Translations under genes and position numbers: made by a program
Origin: Bremia lactucae
Lineage: Eukaryota > Oomycota > Peronosporomycetes > Peronosporales > Peronosporaceae
Direction: 5' to 3'
Assembly (NCBI RefSeq): GCF_004359215.1
Contig: NC_090612.1
Coordinates: forward strand, 3,994,395 to 4,058,394
DNA length: 64,000 bases
In this document: positions 52,035 through 63,482 of the stretch, piece by piece
Layout of the letters: every line of letters starts with the position of its first letter
How positions within the stretch are numbered: the stretch's first letter is position 1
Notes under the pieces: model-generated
The model's input: the letters and a program-made list of their open reading frames with translations, nothing else
Told to the model about the DNA's origin: nothing
The model's database searches: none

Positions 52035-53416
52035 ATGAGCCAACTACCAACTCACCTGCAAGTGATGTCGAGCTTCCGACAAATTCTAGTCACGAAAGGG
52101 CTAGGTCGGGATCGCCAACAATCATATCGCCTCATACCTCTGAAAGGGGTACGGAAACTGAGGCGCTATCCAAGATGATGGATATGCTTACTGGGATAGA
52201 TGAACGAATGAAGAAGATAGAAGCTTCTCAATCCAGGTTGGCCGAGGATGAAAGGTTAAGAGGTGCGGTTGAAAGTGAAATGTTTACATCCATGCTAGGT
52301 GCGGATTTCGCTGGTCGACTACACCGCGATGCCTTGGACGATTCCTTGATGAGGGGTCAATATGAAATTTTGGGTGACCAAAATCGGTATCATCCAAGGG
52401 AACGAGCTAGGGTGGCACAGAGGGAACAAGAATACCTCAAATATCTGTGCACTTTCCTCCGTATCAAACTCAAAGCCTTCAGTGCCGATTCAACAATGAC
52501 CACCCCTGGTAAATTACAGGACTCCGGATGCCAGACAACGAAGTTGGCTATTCGAAAATTCGATGGGACCGAAGTATATGCTGGTCTGGGATCAGTTTTT
52601 TTGACTGGGGAAAGACGTTTTGGAGACAGGTTGACATGGCTCAAGAATCATGTAAATTATTATGGACTGAGTGTCAAAACTGACATTTTTAGACAATATT
52701 TTACGGGCACTGCCGAAAGATATTTCAGCAAACAAGTGAATTCATGGCGGTAAGTTTTACCAACTCCACAATACGTGATGCAGAGGATGCATGACACGTT
52801 CAAGACGACAATAACTGCTGCTCTAGCAATTAAACGCTTTACTAACAAAAAATAGGCAAGTCGATCTTGGCCTGAGCATTTCTTATACTTGGTTGCTGTG
52901 AGCGATGCAGCAGGGACCTAGGAGCAGCAATTACTGGACAATATTGTCAGATACGCCTCCCCTGATTTGGCTCCCATCTTAATGGCTGAGTACTCAACTC
53001 AGAGAATCGATTTTTTGGTTCAAGCTGAGGAATTGGCTCATTTCGCCCAAGCAATCGAGCTCGAATCTCGATCGGGCCGTGCTTTTGGAAAAGAGGTGTT
53101 TGCTAACATTGAAGATAAGATGGTGCGCAAGGAGACCCGTACGTGTTACAATTGCGGTAAAGTCGGACACGTGAAATCCGACTGCAAATCCAAACGAGAA
53201 TTTCGAAATAATGGCCGACACGGAAAATCAACCGAAAACATAGTTTTGGCGATTCAAGATGCCAGAGGAAACCGCAACGATTTCGATAACTCAAACGATA
53301 TTACTGAAAGCTTGAGTTCAGATGCCTGGATACTAGGCAGTGGGTCTAGCAGACATCTCGTAAACGATGAATCTCTACTAAAAATCCCAAACCGTGTCAA
53401 CTGGAGTGTCATTTAG
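52035..53416 (+). pseudogene. copia-2 gag and protease
   Basis: The start ATG (52035) lies in the primer-binding site. One C fewer than in copia-3 (GAGCCAAC against GAGCCCAAC) puts it out of frame with the rest. The body reads MMDMLTGIDERMKKIEASQS, KLAIRKFDGTEVYAGLGSVF, a break near 52755, then IDFLVQAEELAHFAQAIELE, zinc knuckle CYNCGKVGHVKSDC (CX2CX4HX4C) and the protease start AWILGSGSSRHLVND. Copia proteases have D-S-G-S here; this copy has G-S-G-S, so the catalytic Asp is lost. Confidence 0.88.
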
Positions 53417-54650
53417 CTGATGGCGAGATAATACGACTCACTCGAGTCGGAAATGAGGTTTTGACGGTGATGGCACAAGGTCGTGAGAAAAAATCACACT
53501 TACCGAGGTATACCTGGCTTCGAGCTTTCAAGAAACGTGATTTCGTTTGGAAAGCTCGAGTGCAAAGGTTTTGGTCTTGGGTATATCGGTAATTTTCGCA
53601 CCTTGACACGAAGGTCAGATGGAATGGTGATATTCGACATTGACTTGAAACAGAATGTGCTTTACGTGCAAGTGGTGGAGACTGGAACAAACCTTAAGTC
53701 CTCAAAAGAAGTGATAATCGAGGTGCATGCTGAAGGATCAAAGTCACCCAGGACCGACATCCGAAGTGTTACATTGTATCATTTTCACCAAAGGTTGGGT
53801 CACCTTTCGTATGATCTCATTGAACGGACGGCAAAGGAACCAGACTCTGGAATTGTGATTACGAGATTCTCAAGACCAACATGTATTTCGTGTGCTCAAG
53901 GGAAGCAGACCAAAAACGCTCAGTCGAAAAAGGACACAGGTATCAACTCCCCAATCGATCGAATTGGAGGGGGGGGGGTAGTCTGTTCAGATTTGAAGGG
54001 TCCTAAGACGCCTAAGGACAGACTTGGAATCGGGTACCTAGTCAACTTTATCGATCACAAATCCAATAATTGCAGGGTGTTCTTGGCACCAACAGAAGGC
54101 AAGGCAGCGAAGAAGTTTGAACATTTCTTAGCATTTTTTAAAAGGAGATTTGGATATGTAAGATTCACGTATTACGTACAGATAGGGTGACGAATACGAA
54201 AATGTGGATTGTTATTGCAGAACCGTTGGAGTAGCTCGTCAAGTCAGCGAATCTCGCAATCAAGCTTCGAAAGGCAAAGCAGCGCGTATGCACAGGACGA
54301 ATTTAAACATGGCAAGGTCAATGATATTCGCGAGTCGGTAACCTTTATCATTTTGGGGGGATGCCGTAGGATACGCCGCCTAAATTTTAAATCGTAGTCT
54401 TACGAGTGCAAATGCAAAACGGGCATCACCAATCGAAGTGCTAACAAATCAAGTGCCAGATTTACGGGACATTGTGGCTTTTGGTTCTATTTATACCGTG
54501 TATCGAAACCCAGGCAAAAATTCACTTGCACAACGATCTCAGGTAGGAATTATCATTGGAAGAAGGATGAAGTCAAGGGTTTCAGTGTTTTCATGCAGAA
54601 AACCAATAAGGTCACGCTTACGCAACACGTGCAGAATATTAAAACTTTGA
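53417..54650 (+). pseudogene. copia-2 pre-integrase and integrase
   Basis: The frame 53483-54190 contains YHFHQRLGHLSYDLIERTAK, CISCAQGKQTKN (zinc-binding H/C residues) and VVCSDLKGPKTPKDRLG (first catalytic Asp). A run of ten G near 53969-53978 precedes it. It stops at 54190 in the core; beyond that the frame is broken (VARQVSESRNQASKGKAARM-like text near 54230-54300), and the tail NSLAQRSQVGIIIGRR is near 54515-54560. Confidence 0.85.
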
Positions 54651-54889
54651 GCACGGATCAGAACAATCAAATTAAAAAAACATTGACGTTTGAAGATCAA
54701 TGAGAAGAAGTATCCCATTCGAAACCTAAGATCAAGACAGGTGTTAAAAAACTAAGACCTGGAAAAGGGATGCGCATCAAACCAGAAGTAAGGCCAGGTC
54801 AAATGAAGTAATACATGCTCGGGAGGAGCCAATGAGACCTACGAAGTCGTTGCCCATGTCTATGAGAGGGACCCTAAGCATTATGTTGA

Positions 54890-55821
54890 AGCCATGAAAA
54901 GTTCGAAATGCGAAGGGTGGAAGATAGCAATTACTGAAGAATTAAAGGCATTGGAAGATAATGGGGTGCGGGTATTAATTAAGCGACCGCCCCACAGTAA
55001 CGCCTTACACACTAAATGGGTGTACAAGACGAAGACTAATTCGAATGGAGATATCGAACGATTAAAGGCCAGGCTTGTGGCATGTGGTAACGAGCAGGTA
55101 TATGGAATTGATTATGAATTCACCTGTTGCTGCTGTTATGGATATGTCAACAGTTAAAGTGTTGCTGGCATTGGCGGCCACTTGGGGAGTTCCAGCCAAG
55201 CATGGAGATATTCCGAATGCCTACGTTAAGGCAGATAAAGAGCCAGGATTGAAGATATACCTCCATGTACTGCAGTCGACGGAATTGGGTACTGAAATTT
55301 CAAAACAATTGGGCGTCAAAGACAATCAAGAAGTTGTATTGGAATTACGAAAAAGTTTGTACGGCTTGAAACAAGCCGGGCGTCTATGAAGCCAATTACT
55401 ACATAAGAAACTGAAAGATGCAGGGTTTCGACAATGCACCTCAGATATGTGTCTTTATTGGAAATTCGACAATACTGGTATTGTTGTTGTAGGTATATGT
55501 CGATGATCTTCTGGCTACAGGGACAAGCTCAACGGCTGTAGAAGATCTTTTCACTCCAATAAAGATCTGGGTCAAGTTAGCAAGTTTCTTGGAATGCGAG
55601 TGAAACTCGAAAATGCTCAAGGAAATATCCTAAATCAGGAGGAGACTATCACGGAAATTTTGCATGAGCATGGAATGCTGGTAGCAAACCCCACGCGTGC
55701 ATTAATTGGCGCCGACTACTACGAAGTGGTAACAAGTGATGTCATCTTTCTCGAGAACTCACCGAAGGATGAGGGACCCACAATTAAGGATTTTCAATCA
55801 CTTGTTGGATCTTTATTGTAG
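54890..55821 (+). pseudogene. copia-2 reverse transcriptase
   Basis: EGWKIAITEELKALEDNGVR, HTKWVYKTKTNSNGDIERLK and ARLVACGNEQVYGIDYEFT, then, after a shift, HGDIPNAYVKADKEPGLKI and [14 protein letters not shown]. The YVDDL box is near 55496-55510 in a third frame. ILNQEETITEILHEHGM follows at 55625-55680. These are all copia RT blocks, in at least three frames. Confidence 0.88.
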
Positions 55822-55997
55822 ATTTCGAGGTGCACTAGACCTAATATAGCTTTCGCGGTTCACAAGGCTACGAGATAGACACACAAGCCAAGACTACAAG
55901 ACTGGAAGCTTGCATAAAGGATTGCCAGGTACCTAAAAGGAACCAATGGCTCTAAAGCTATAAATGAAGCTGAATTAAGAGAAAAACATCCATATGT

Positions 55998-56458
55998 TTG
56001 GAGTCGTACAGTGACGCTGACTTTGCAGCTAACAAACAAGATCGCAAGTCGCTTAGCGGAGGCATTTTACTCCTCAACGGTATGGCTATTGGTTGGAAAT
56101 CCAAAAAACAAGGAGGAATTGGTTTGTCAACAATGGAAGCCGAGTTTGTAGCAGCTTCGGAAGCCGCAAGGGACCTATTAGGCGTACGTGAAATGCTTAT
56201 GAAAATTGGTTTAAAGCAGCCTTACCTATGGTTATGCACGTGGACAACCAAGCAGCTATAAGTCAACTTACGGGTGAAGCATCATTGACAAAAGCCAAGC
56301 ACATCGATGTGCAAGTCAAGTTTTTGTCCGATTATGCCCAAAAAGGGGTAATTTCAGCTCATTATGTGAAGACCGAACTAATGCTAGGTGATTTACTCAC
56401 TAAGGCGTTAGATACGCGCAAGATTCAAGAATTGCGAAAGTTGATGCATATCAACTAA
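55998..56458 (+). pseudogene. copia-2 RNase H and element C-terminus
   Basis: SYSDADFAANKQDRKSLSGG, GGIGLSTMEAEFVAASEAAR, then, in a second frame, MHVDNQAAISQLTGEASLTK, KHIDVQVKFLSDYAQKG and LMLGDLLTKALDT, ending at the TAA 56456-56458 just before the polypurine tract. Confidence 0.9.
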
Positions 56459-56490
56459 GGGCTAGAGGTGAGCATATAACAGAGGAGGAG

Positions 56491-56781
56491 TGTTGAAATA
56501 TGCTCAAAGAAGGTGCATAGGGCGACATTTCAAGTTACGTGCAGAGAAGTGCGTAATGCGACTTTTCAAGATAGAAACAAAGAAGGTACAGTGAGCGCAA
56601 ATTAAGGGCTCACTACTCACGTTACACGTCGCATGCTCTATAACGTGTCAGATACTATTTAACTCCTATAACGTAATTTGGACAGGCTAATTAGTGACGC
56701 ACAAGTAGGATTAAGATAATACAGATTAGTTTCCCATTTACTACTTCGTCAATAAGCTTCCTATTCTACACCAATGTAACA
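56491..56781 (+). repeat. copia-2 3' LTR
   Basis: 291 bp, TGTTGAAATATGC...CCAATGTAACA. Confidence 0.9.
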
Positions 56782-57179
56782 ACGTTATCACAGACATCTG
56801 GTACCGACATGCTGCGCAGCAAGTGTTGCTAGTAAAAAAATGTGCCCTTAAAATAAAAAAAATGTGCCCTTAAAATGTAGATTTTTCAAGACTAAAACTG
56901 ATGCGAACGGGGTTTTATTTAGGGAGAATCCTCCCCAACTGCGACGAAAGTGAAGCTTGTGTACATTCAACTCTGCTGAATATTTAGAAACAAATGAAAC
57001 TACTTGCAAGCCGGTGACTCAACTGTTACAACACATTTTGTAATAATTGGCAGTTTCATAATGCTCGATCTCTTCGTTGCAATAACGACGTCGTAAAAAT
57101 ACATAAGAACTAAGAAGGATTCGCAAATTTAAAACATATACGCTACTAACAACAAGGTTATCCTATTGGGATGCCTTCC
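56782..57179. other. AT-rich spacer between copia pieces
   Basis: It contains a short direct repeat AAAAAATGTGCCCTTAAAAT at 56835-56876 (two copies about 22 bp apart). No gene. Confidence 0.5.
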
Positions 57180-57830
57180 TCGCCGCTGTATTTAAAATCG
57201 ATTATGTTCTGACATTTGCCGCCGTCATGGACATATCGACTGCAGAGGTACTCGCGTCAACGTGGAGGTTACGGGTAAAACATGGCGACATTTCGAATGC
57301 ATACGTCAAAACTGACATGGAGGTGCCTTTGAACTTTATCTACGTGCTGAGTGGCATACATATCAAGGACGAACAGCTTTACTCGTTTGTTGTGGTAACA
57401 CCAAGCGAAGTCGCACTCATATGACCTCAAATGGGCGGGTCGACTGTGGGGTCTGCTACAGCACTTAATTCTCACCCGACGCAGGTTTTGCGCAGAGCAT
57501 CAGAAACATGTACCTTTACTTCAAGTACGACGGGAAAGGTCTGACTGGCGCGTCTGTGGACACGTTGATGACCTTCTCGTCACAGAGACGAAAGCTTCAG
57601 CAGAAGGGCACTCCTTCGCTGGCCGGAGTTTGCCATTGGTCACACCATACACGTTTTCCCTCATTGCGTTTACGGCACATGGCGACGCGCCAGACTGGTG
57701 AGCCACGAGTTCAATACAGGAAGCCAACAAAGAGAATTGCGCGATTTCCTTAACGAGAGCATGAGTGATGAGGCTTGAAGTTCGCGCCGGTATCAAGGCC
57801 GACGATCCTGAAGCTAGAGTCATTAAAAGA
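57180..57830 (+). pseudogene. Ty1/copia RT fragment
   Basis: VMDISTAEVLASTWRLRVKH and GDISNAYVKTDMEVPLNFIY (57221-57350), then LKWAGRLWGLLQHLIL and HVDDLLVTETKASAEG (57424-57605) match the copia RT blocks A-Y-V-K, G-L-K-Q and YVDDLL. The reading changes frame several times. No LTR was found for it. Confidence 0.75.
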
Positions 57831-58890
57831 TACCGACATTGCTGCCAACAAAATTAAAGAAAGTTCTTCACTGCGCCATCCTAAAACTTTATAGCATGTC
57901 CGTGAGGTTGGCTTTAGATAGCCATGTATACGAAAATGCGCATCATGTTTCACCAGAATTTACTCTTCCTTAGTGCGTTGAACAACCGTCTAAGAACTGG
58001 AGAAGGACAGTGGAATCAGATTAATCCACTGATGCGTGTCGCTAGCCAAATAACGAGGTATTTTTTTTACCTTAAGACAATTATGATTACTGCCGCCGTT
58101 TACACGAGGTAGCAGATGACGTCAGAATCTTTAAAAGCTATTAGCGGAAATGCCGAAGATTAATACAGAGTAGCGAATTGAGGCCTAAAATGTATTCTCT
58201 TTCAAAATTGCCTTCCACTGCACATATACCACCCAACCAATCAGAGGCGCTCCTTCTCATCAAAGGTCTACGGTGAAGTTGCCTGGCGCGGCCCTAAGCA
58301 ACAAATAATCTTGACTCACACGCAGCAAATATAATCATCATGTCCCGCCTCGACTTTAAAGGCAGCAAATATGGGTTCATTTTAAACGCCAATAAAGCAA
58401 GCTTCGCATCTTCCATGGCTTCGCGGTACAATAAATGTTGGGGACAGGTATTTGACTTTGCAATTTATCAACTTTAAGTTTGTATAACTTCTTAGACAAC
58501 ATGTACCTTATCATTCTGTCTTTTTTACATTATTTCCGATGATAATAGCATAGACACCGCTTTATACTACCGCAGAGCCAGTGGCTCGATGGGAGCGCTC
58601 AAGATGGCGTAGTAATAGCGGTGTCAGCCTAATCAAGAAGTGGCAAGCGTTTGTGCCATCACGACGTGCTTAAGAGATATGCATATTGCGGGCTGTAAAA
58701 TATTGTGCGCGATTAAATGTTATCTTTGATAGATGCTTTTGCCATAAAAATGCATCTTAGTTTGTGAAAGGTCGAGTCATTGATGGAAGCGGCAACGGAC
58801 ATAAGGGCATAAATAAAATAGCAATTCTTAGCAAGATTAATTGGAGCCAAAGTTGCACCAAGCCGAGAGGAACTGTCACACCGTGGATTA
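57831..58890. other. Intergenic stretch with no recognised gene
   Basis: Mixed-composition DNA with only short ORFs on both strands. No repeat partner within the window. Confidence 0.5.
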
Positions 58891-59366
58891 ATTTACGGGG
58901 AACCTTTTGCTTGTGCTGATAACTGTATTAGTCAACCTACGCTAAGTATAGTGGAGTTAATTACTCCACGTACATAACGTGCAGAGGAAAATTCTAAGTA
59001 GCTAAGAAGGCTTAGTTACTAAAGGTAAATTATAAGGCTTTAAAATGGAAAAAAATAAAATAGTGTCAGTGCATTAAGTTCCTACGTAATGATCTTCTAT
59101 CTACTGGCTTTAACATATTAATATTAACTACGCAAGGCGGCTCCTTGCGCGACGCCTAATCATGTCATGCAACGATTGGTGGGGTTGAACTTTAACCAAC
59201 CAATCAATAGAATTGATGTCATAATGCGTCACTATTATCAACCTTGGAATTATTTCTATTAAGTCAAAATTAATAAAGGATAATTATTCCTCATTTGTTT
59301 CATGCCAAAGGAAATAATATTTAATATTTTGGAAATAATATATATGTAACGAAACACCCCTTTACA
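58891..59366 (-). repeat. Solo family B gypsy-type LTR
   Basis: About 476 bp. The left end is a worn TTTACGGGG and the right end CACCCCTTTACA. The body matches 1349-1832 and, inverted, 6380-6655 and 22381-22745. No gag or pol adjoins it, so it fits a solo LTR left by recombination. The 127-codon minus ORF across its right half is not a gene. Confidence 0.75.
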
Positions 59367-60464
59367 ATTACCGCCACTGAATTTGAGGAGATGCCGAAAA
59401 AGCCAGTGTAGCTGGAAGGAGTTTCGACCAGCATCAACAGAGGGGATGAGCTTACCGCTTTTATTGTTAAACCGCGGGTAAAGTGAGTGCAAACTCAGAT
59501 CAAATATTACGTAACACGAAATTAATGAACGGAGACCCATCAAGTAAACATTTACTAAAGATGCGGAAGTGATTGTTTTATTATTGGTATGTGCATTATT
59601 GTAAGATTGGATATGCAGTGATCGATGACAATTGTTGCACATAATATGTTGATATGGAGATCAGAGCGCGCCACTGGATGAAAGGACACGGATATTTGTG
59701 AGCTAAAGACTGATTTTAGATATAAATTATGCATGAAGAAACAAAAAGAAATGCTTCTCAGCAGCAATCATTCTATCTACCTTCATACACTATGTATAAT
59801 AGCGATTATTATTGCGTTCTTGCGCGCTGCAAAGAAAATTGCGAAGTGTGTTCAATTAGGTTGTTTATTGTTTCCTGCTCGTACTTATAATTGTTGATGC
59901 GGTCACCGTCGGAGAGTTGCCGTCAGAGAAACCCTTCGCCGTCAGATGAGGATGTCGAGGTAGTCTTGTACATTACGCCACAGTTATTCTATTCGCTTAC
60001 CTCGTGCATTTAAATACGTACTGAAGTAGACGTCTTTAGTTTCAATGAGATAAAATTTTTGCATACTGGCTAGATGCAAAAAAGGGCACTAGCTCCTTTT
60101 TTATAAAAAACTGAATTCCCAATTCAAACTTGACAAGCTTATACTAATGGTTTCTTCTCAATGGTGACAGGCTAGGAAACTAAAATGTGGCTTGGGACTA
60201 TAGGACCTCATCAAACTTATAGATGTTTACATAGGGAACAATGACGATTGTAAATTCGAAGCGTTCGTTATTCGTCAAGAATAGAGGAAGAACTGTTGTG
60301 GCGGAAGGCGGCAAAATATTTGTTTAAAAGTTTCGATAAATACTACGTGTCATTTAGTTGAGGACAGATTGAGCTCTGGAAACACGTTCTCGGATACGTT
60401 TCCCATCTATTGATGTTGATAACGCTAATAAGGACAATTTTACTAAGGCAAATGGAGTACTTAT
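59367..60464. other. Intergenic stretch with no recognised gene
   Basis: About 1.1 kb, AT-rich, no coding signal recognised on either strand. Confidence 0.5.
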
Positions 60465-60646
60465 TGTTGGAATCGGAGGTTACACTAGTGTAACCGCAGT
60501 TTTAATCGCGGTTCGGCCGACCCTCTTAGGATCTTAGAATAGGAAGCGCGAATTGCACGGGTGGTTATAAGGAAGGATGCATGTAAGTAGTTAGCTAGAG
60601 AACTACTCACTTCTTTATGCACAACAGCATCCTCACACAACTAACA
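60465..60646 (+). repeat. copia-3 5' LTR
   Basis: 182 bp, TGTTG...TAACA ends. It contains the inverted repeat GGTTACACTAGTGTAACC at 60478-60495. The 3' partner is outside the window. Confidence 0.8.
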
Positions 60647-60650
60647 GGTT

Positions 60651-61980
60651 ATGAGCCCAACAGTTAACACCGTCGCCGGGAGCGAAGCTCCAGACACTCC
60701 GAAAGCCAAAGTCGACCAGGAACAGGACGACGGCCAGTATGGAGGTATACATGAAGTCAAGAAGCCGGCTAAGCCGGTGGACACGCAGAACAAACTCCTG
60801 GATCTCCTCACGGACCTTGCAGAACGCATGGAGCGCCTAAAGGCGTCGCAGCAGCGAAAAGAGGAGAAGGAGCGTTTCACGGGACGTGAGTCAGCCTTGG
60901 GACTCGGAAGAGCTATGGATCGGATGACGTTGGACCAGACGCCTCCACCACGGCAACAGCAGCCAATTTCACCGGCTACGTATTTCGGCGTGAAGCAACG
61001 TGAGCACGGGTTCGGGAATGCTGCGATTAATGTGGAAATAGCCCAAGCACCTCAGCCAGAGCTGCCGCAGCCTTACGTGCCGCATCCTGTCTATCAGCAG
61101 CCTGTCAGGGCACCTACTATGCTTCAGGGCACGCAGGCACCGGTAAACAACTTTCTACGTGTTCCAGATACGCGTCAGCGTAAGCTCAGGATACACCATT
61201 TCGATGGCAAAGAGCTCTACCAGGGACTTGGCAGCGGTTTTACATCGTGGGAAAAGAAGTTTGTACGGCAAATCCAGTTCGCGGAACGTGCGTGCGGATT
61301 TAAATGGACAGAGGAAGTGAAGGTGGATATCCTCGGACACCATCTTGCCGAAATAACGGAGAAATACTACAATCAACAAGTTGAGGCCTGGTGGTTGGAG
61401 GAGCCTACACTAGAGTACGCCATGCAGCGCTTGCTGCATACCTTTGCAACCAAGATTACTCCTGCCCAGAGTATGAAGATGCTCACGGCTTCGAAGGGCG
61501 TGAAACGTAGTTGGACGGAGCACTACCTATACTTGGTAGCGGTCAGCGGAGCGTCTGGTGGCGCGAATAATTTGGTGCTGGACAACATTGTGCACTATGC
61601 AGATCCAGCGACGCGTGTTATCGCGGCTTAATTTGGCACGCACGGATTACTTGCGCCAAGCGGAAGAACTGACGCATTTCGCACAGTCAACGGAGATCGA
61701 GCTTTGTGGGAAACAACTCGGGCGTTGCGTTGTAAATGACGTTCACGAAGGAAAGGTGGACACGCGAAAGTGCTTTAGATGTGGCCAACAAGGGCATCTA
61801 AAAGCAGCGTGCAAGGTAAAGAAAAAGGAAAGGAGCCAGGGTGGTGATGCGGATTTTGTACTCACTGGCGATGAAGCAGCAGAAAAGGGAGTGCGGATCT
61901 TGGATACGGGATCCAGTCGTGATCTGGTAAAGATGAGCAGCTGCTGGAAAGTCCGGAGACTTTGAAAGTCAGTGCGTGGC
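60651..61980 (+). pseudogene. copia-3 gag and protease start
   Basis: The frame 60651-61631 starts in the primer-binding site (MSPTVNTVAGSEAPDTPKAK). It has a coiled coil (TDLAERMERLKASQQRKEEK), a Pro/Gln-rich stretch, KLRIHHFDGKELYQGLGSGF and ARACGFKWTEEVKVDILGHH-type capsid helices. A frameshift near 61600 leads to DYLRQAEELTHFAQSTEIEL, the knuckle CFRCGQQGHLKAACK (CX2CX4HX4C) and the protease motif ILDTGSSRDLV with its Asp intact. It breaks again at about 61950. Confidence 0.9.
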
Positions 61981-62205
61981 CGCGGACGGCGGAGCACTGT
62001 GAGTGACCAAACGTGGCAGCGTGATGCTGGAAACTACGGTTTTGGGAAAAAGGATTAAAGTGCGACTGCTGGACGTGCAGTGCGCAGAAAATTTGGAGAG
62101 GAACATTATCTCATATGGCATTTTGGATAAAAAAGGGTTTAGATTGAGTATATAGGCTCGCACCGCGTAATTGCACATTCGGCTAGAGGACCCGCAGTTT
62201 TTGAG

Positions 62206-63280
62206 GTGGAGAGACGCAACAATGTACTGATGATTCGTGCAGACGGACAAAAGAATGCGAGGAATGCGAGGAACGCGAGGAACGTGCTGACGTCGGTGCT
62301 GGTGGAAGACCAGGACGATGTCGGATCAGACGCACAGACAGGAACATTATTGCATTTTCATGGTCGACTAGGGCTCCTGAACTACGACACCATACTCAAG
62401 ATGGCCAAGGACCCGACTTCTGGGATTTCTCTAGCTGATGAGAAGCGTGCTAATTGTCTGGCCTGTGCTCAGAGCAAGCAGACCAAGAATAAGCAAGTTC
62501 AGGAAGATAGTGGCAAAAATTCGCCTATAGCCGTCATCGGGGGCATAATCTGCTCGGACCTGAAAGGTCCCATGACTCCGCGCCATAGACTGGGAAATCG
62601 GTACATGATCAACTTCAGATCATTGCACACACTACTGCAGAGTCTTCTTGGCCAAGACTAAAGACGCGGCGGCACAAAAGTTCAAGAACTTGATGGCTTT
62701 CCTTGAGAGGCGTTTTAATGTCCGTATTCACGTGCTGCGCAAGGACGGCGGAGAAGAATACCAGACACTTGACTTGTTGTGTAAGGATACCGGTATCACA
62801 AGGCAAATAAGCGAACCGAGAGATCAAGCAAGCAACGGTAAGGCTGAGAGAATGCACCGTACTGTAATGAACATGATACGCGGCATGCTGTTTGCGTGTG
62901 GTCGGCCATTGAGTTTCTGGAGGGACGCTGCCGAGTACGCAGCCTATATTCTGAACAGGCAGGCGCTGCCGAGTACGCAGCCTATATTCTGAACAGGCAG
63001 GAGTCCAAGTAAAGGTAACCCGGGAGGTAAGTCACCGCTGTATATGCTCACGAAGAACACCCCCGATTTGGGTGAATTTCTGATGTTTAAATCACCGTGC
63101 ACTGTGCGCAGAGACGCAAGAAACAAGTCCTTAGGCGAGCGCGGGAAGTTCGCACTAATCATTGGTCGGAGCGACGAGATGAGGGATACAGAGTGTTCAT
63201 CCCGAAAGAAAAGTGGTTGTCGTTACACAGCATGTCAGGGACGTGGAGACTCTCACAGACGTGCAGAATGAGCAGTTGAG
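62206..63280 (+). pseudogene. copia-3 integrase with a 38-bp tandem duplication
   Basis: LLHFHGRLGLLNYDTILKMA, CLACAQSKQTKNKQ and IICSDLKGPMTPRHRLG, then in a second frame KNLMAFLERRFNVRIHVLRK, DGGEEY, DQASNGKAERMHRTVMNMIR (catalytic Glu region) and FWRDAAEYAAYILNRQ. A perfect 38-bp duplication (62926-62963, 62964-63001) shifts the frame. The tail ERGKFALIIGRSDEMR follows. A small three-unit repeat (ARN) lies at about 62255-62285. Confidence 0.88.
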
Positions 63281-63482
63281 GCGCGTACACCTCGAAGACT
63301 CGGAGGAGGCGAAATATGATGCCGAAGGCGCGGCTGCCCGCGGTGAAACGACGACTCGGAAGAAGAAACCCAAAAAGAAGAGCAGCTGGACGCGAGGTCA
63401 GCGTCCAGAAAGGAACCTGCTATCGCAGTACAGCCATCAGCCGATGAGCATCTGGGAGGTCCCGCCCCGGATATAGTGAACA

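Larger units (their letters stand above)
51890..56781 (+). mobile_element. Ty1/copia retrotransposon (copia-2), nearly full length, 5' LTR truncated
   Basis: Order gag (52035-53190), protease (53300-53350), integrase (53480-54650), RT (54890-55820), RNase H (55990-56458), 3' LTR (56491-56781). The 5' LTR keeps only its last 141 bp (51890-52030), matching 56642-56781. The polypurine tract AGAGGAGGAG (56481-56490) and the primer-binding site GGTTATGAGCCAAC (52031-52044) are present. Frameshifts and stops in gag, integrase and RT, plus a changed protease active site, make it inactive. High LTR similarity suggests a fairly recent insertion. Confidence 0.9.

Noticed and set aside
59259..59642. 127-codon minus ORF at the solo LTR
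   Set aside because: Half lies in the LTR and the rest is AT-rich low-complexity text; no domain.
57831..60464. Searched for CRISPR-like arrays, operons or bacterial features
   Set aside because: Nothing of the kind. The window is eukaryotic, with spliced genes, LTR elements and a pol III tRNA gene.
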